Position numbers and translations under genes: made by a program | Shown here: positions 12,882 to 13,550 of the stretch, piece after piece | Numbering within the stretch: position 1 is the first letter of the stretch | How the letters are laid out: each line of letters opens with the position of its first letter | Assembly: GCA_026645635.1 (NCBI GenBank) | Contig: JAPKMV010000035.1 | Location: 1 to 13,550, forward strand | Length of the DNA: 13,550 nucleotides | DNA from: Caldilineaceae bacterium | GTDB taxonomy: Bacteria > Chloroflexota > Anaerolineae > Caldilineales > Caldilineaceae | Reading direction: 5' to 3' | Notes under the pieces: generated by a model | What the model saw: the letters and a program-made list of their open reading frames with translations, nothing else | The model's database searches: none | What the model was told of the DNA's origin: nothing

Positions 12882-13550
12882 ATGAAATTCGATGATTACG
12901 GGATGTCTGTCGAATATCAAGTGGAGGGACGTGCTTCAATCGCTGATCTCTTCAGCCCAGATCAACGGTGTGGCCTGTACATACTGCATTTCAGGAATGG
13001 CCAGTACTATGCTGGTCAAGCCGTAGACGTTGTGCGTCGATATGCTCAGCACCGAACCAATCACACTGACATCGAGAGGGTTTCCTTTCGGCCTGTCCAT
13101 TTATCCAACCTCAACGAAGAAGAAAGAGAACTCATATGGCGACTTGAACGCAACAATTTTGCCTTGCGCAATATTACATTTACGAGCTTGCCTGTCACGG
13201 AGTCAGACTTCGACCTCATCATGTCTCCTACTGAGCAGAAGACATGGTTGGGTGGCCATAATATTGCTGACAACGACTGTGAACGGATCATCGAACCTCA
13301 ACTCAGGTCCAAATACACTGCGAAATATCAGCAATTGTTGCGCCAAGCAGGGGTAGAGCGTGCCCTTGAAGTCTTGCAGACCTACACTCGTATCGGCATT
13401 CCTGTCCGCCGACGTAGTGAGGTTTCTTTTTGGTGTTCATCATGTTTGCCCTTACCTCACGTATTCTCGAGGATCAACATCAACTGGCAGGAAGTATTGA
13501 CTTTGTACAGACAGCAAGATGGAACGCTTTGGTCATCGTTCCACTTTGCG
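12882..13550 (+). CDS. GIY-YIG domain protein (partial, runs off the right edge)
   Basis: Open for 223 codons from the ATG at 12882 to the window end, with GGGAG six bases before the start. Residues 30-90 carry the GIY-YIG pattern: CGLYILHF (31-36) pairs with QYYAGQ (41-46), then VVRRYAQH (R52/R53) and a Glu-rich NEEERELIWRLE (78-89) that could supply the catalytic Glu. GIY is GLY and YIG is YAG here, both tolerated in the family. Residues 90-180 are mixed (TWLGGHNIADNDCER), and WCSSCLP at 184-190 holds a Cys pair. The function could be nuclease or DNA binding. Base composition is visibly more AT-rich than in the HNH gene, so it may have a different origin. It is 33 bases behind the HNH gene and probably in the same transcript. 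Confidence 0.75.
   Translation, partial: MKFDDYGMSVEYQVEGRASIADLFSPDQRCGLYILHFRNGQYYAGQAVDVVRRYAQHRTNHTDIERVSFRPVHLSNLNEEERELIWRLERNNFALRNITFTSLPVTESDFDLIMSPTEQKTWLGGHNIADNDCERIIEPQLRSKYTAKYQQLLRQAGVERALEVLQTYTRIGIPVRRRSEVSFWCSSCLPLPHVFSRININWQEVLTLYRQQDGTLWSSFHFA

Overview
The window looks like a piece of a GC-rich bacterial chromosome, most likely from the phylum Chloroflexota (Anaerolineae/Caldilinea-like). I infer this from the protein types and from a palindromic repeat built of 'GCAAAGAtGCAGAG' units, a kind I associate with that phylum. It has not been tested by any search.

Left part (1-9249), all on the minus strand: the first 25 codons of an unidentified basic protein (1-75); a GAP/Sap-type six-helix membrane protein (267-953); a full-length metallo-beta-lactamase-fold alkyl sulfatase (1143-3050); a complete DDE insertion sequence (about 3060-4938); a truncated IS110 element (about 4939-5503); an ABC exporter half-transporter (5618-7447); and a CPA-type cation:proton antiporter with a C-terminal TrkA-N-like domain (7438-9249). 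The last two overlap and are probably translationally coupled. The same repeat lies just behind the stop codons of the GAP gene and the ABC gene.

The mobile block (3060-5503) is the best-structured non-coding region. The DDE element has two-block terminal inverted repeats. Its transposase leader can fold so that the ribosome binding site is paired with sequence near the element tip. It has cut an IS110 transposase after its complete DEDD set. The IS110 left end survives and carries a promoter-like site and two stem-loops laid out like an IS110 bridge RNA. One loop holds segments resembling the palindromic repeat next to which the element sits.

Right part (9482-13550), plus strand, looks like a defence island in decay and renewal. 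Two relics of the same N-terminal gene segment (PLD-like/helicase type) flank a VapBC-like toxin-antitoxin pair whose PIN toxin has one in-frame amber codon. Then three genes in the same direction with short gaps encode nucleases of three different folds: a HARE-HTH/Mrr-type PD-(D/E)XK endonuclease (10677-11825), an HNH endonuclease with an N-terminal domain resembling sulfur-binding domains (11865-12848), and a GIY-YIG protein running off the window (12882 onward). This three-fold nuclease cluster is the most plausible candidate for an undescribed system. The window cuts it at the right edge, so its full composition is unknown. No tRNA, rRNA or CRISPR array was seen.
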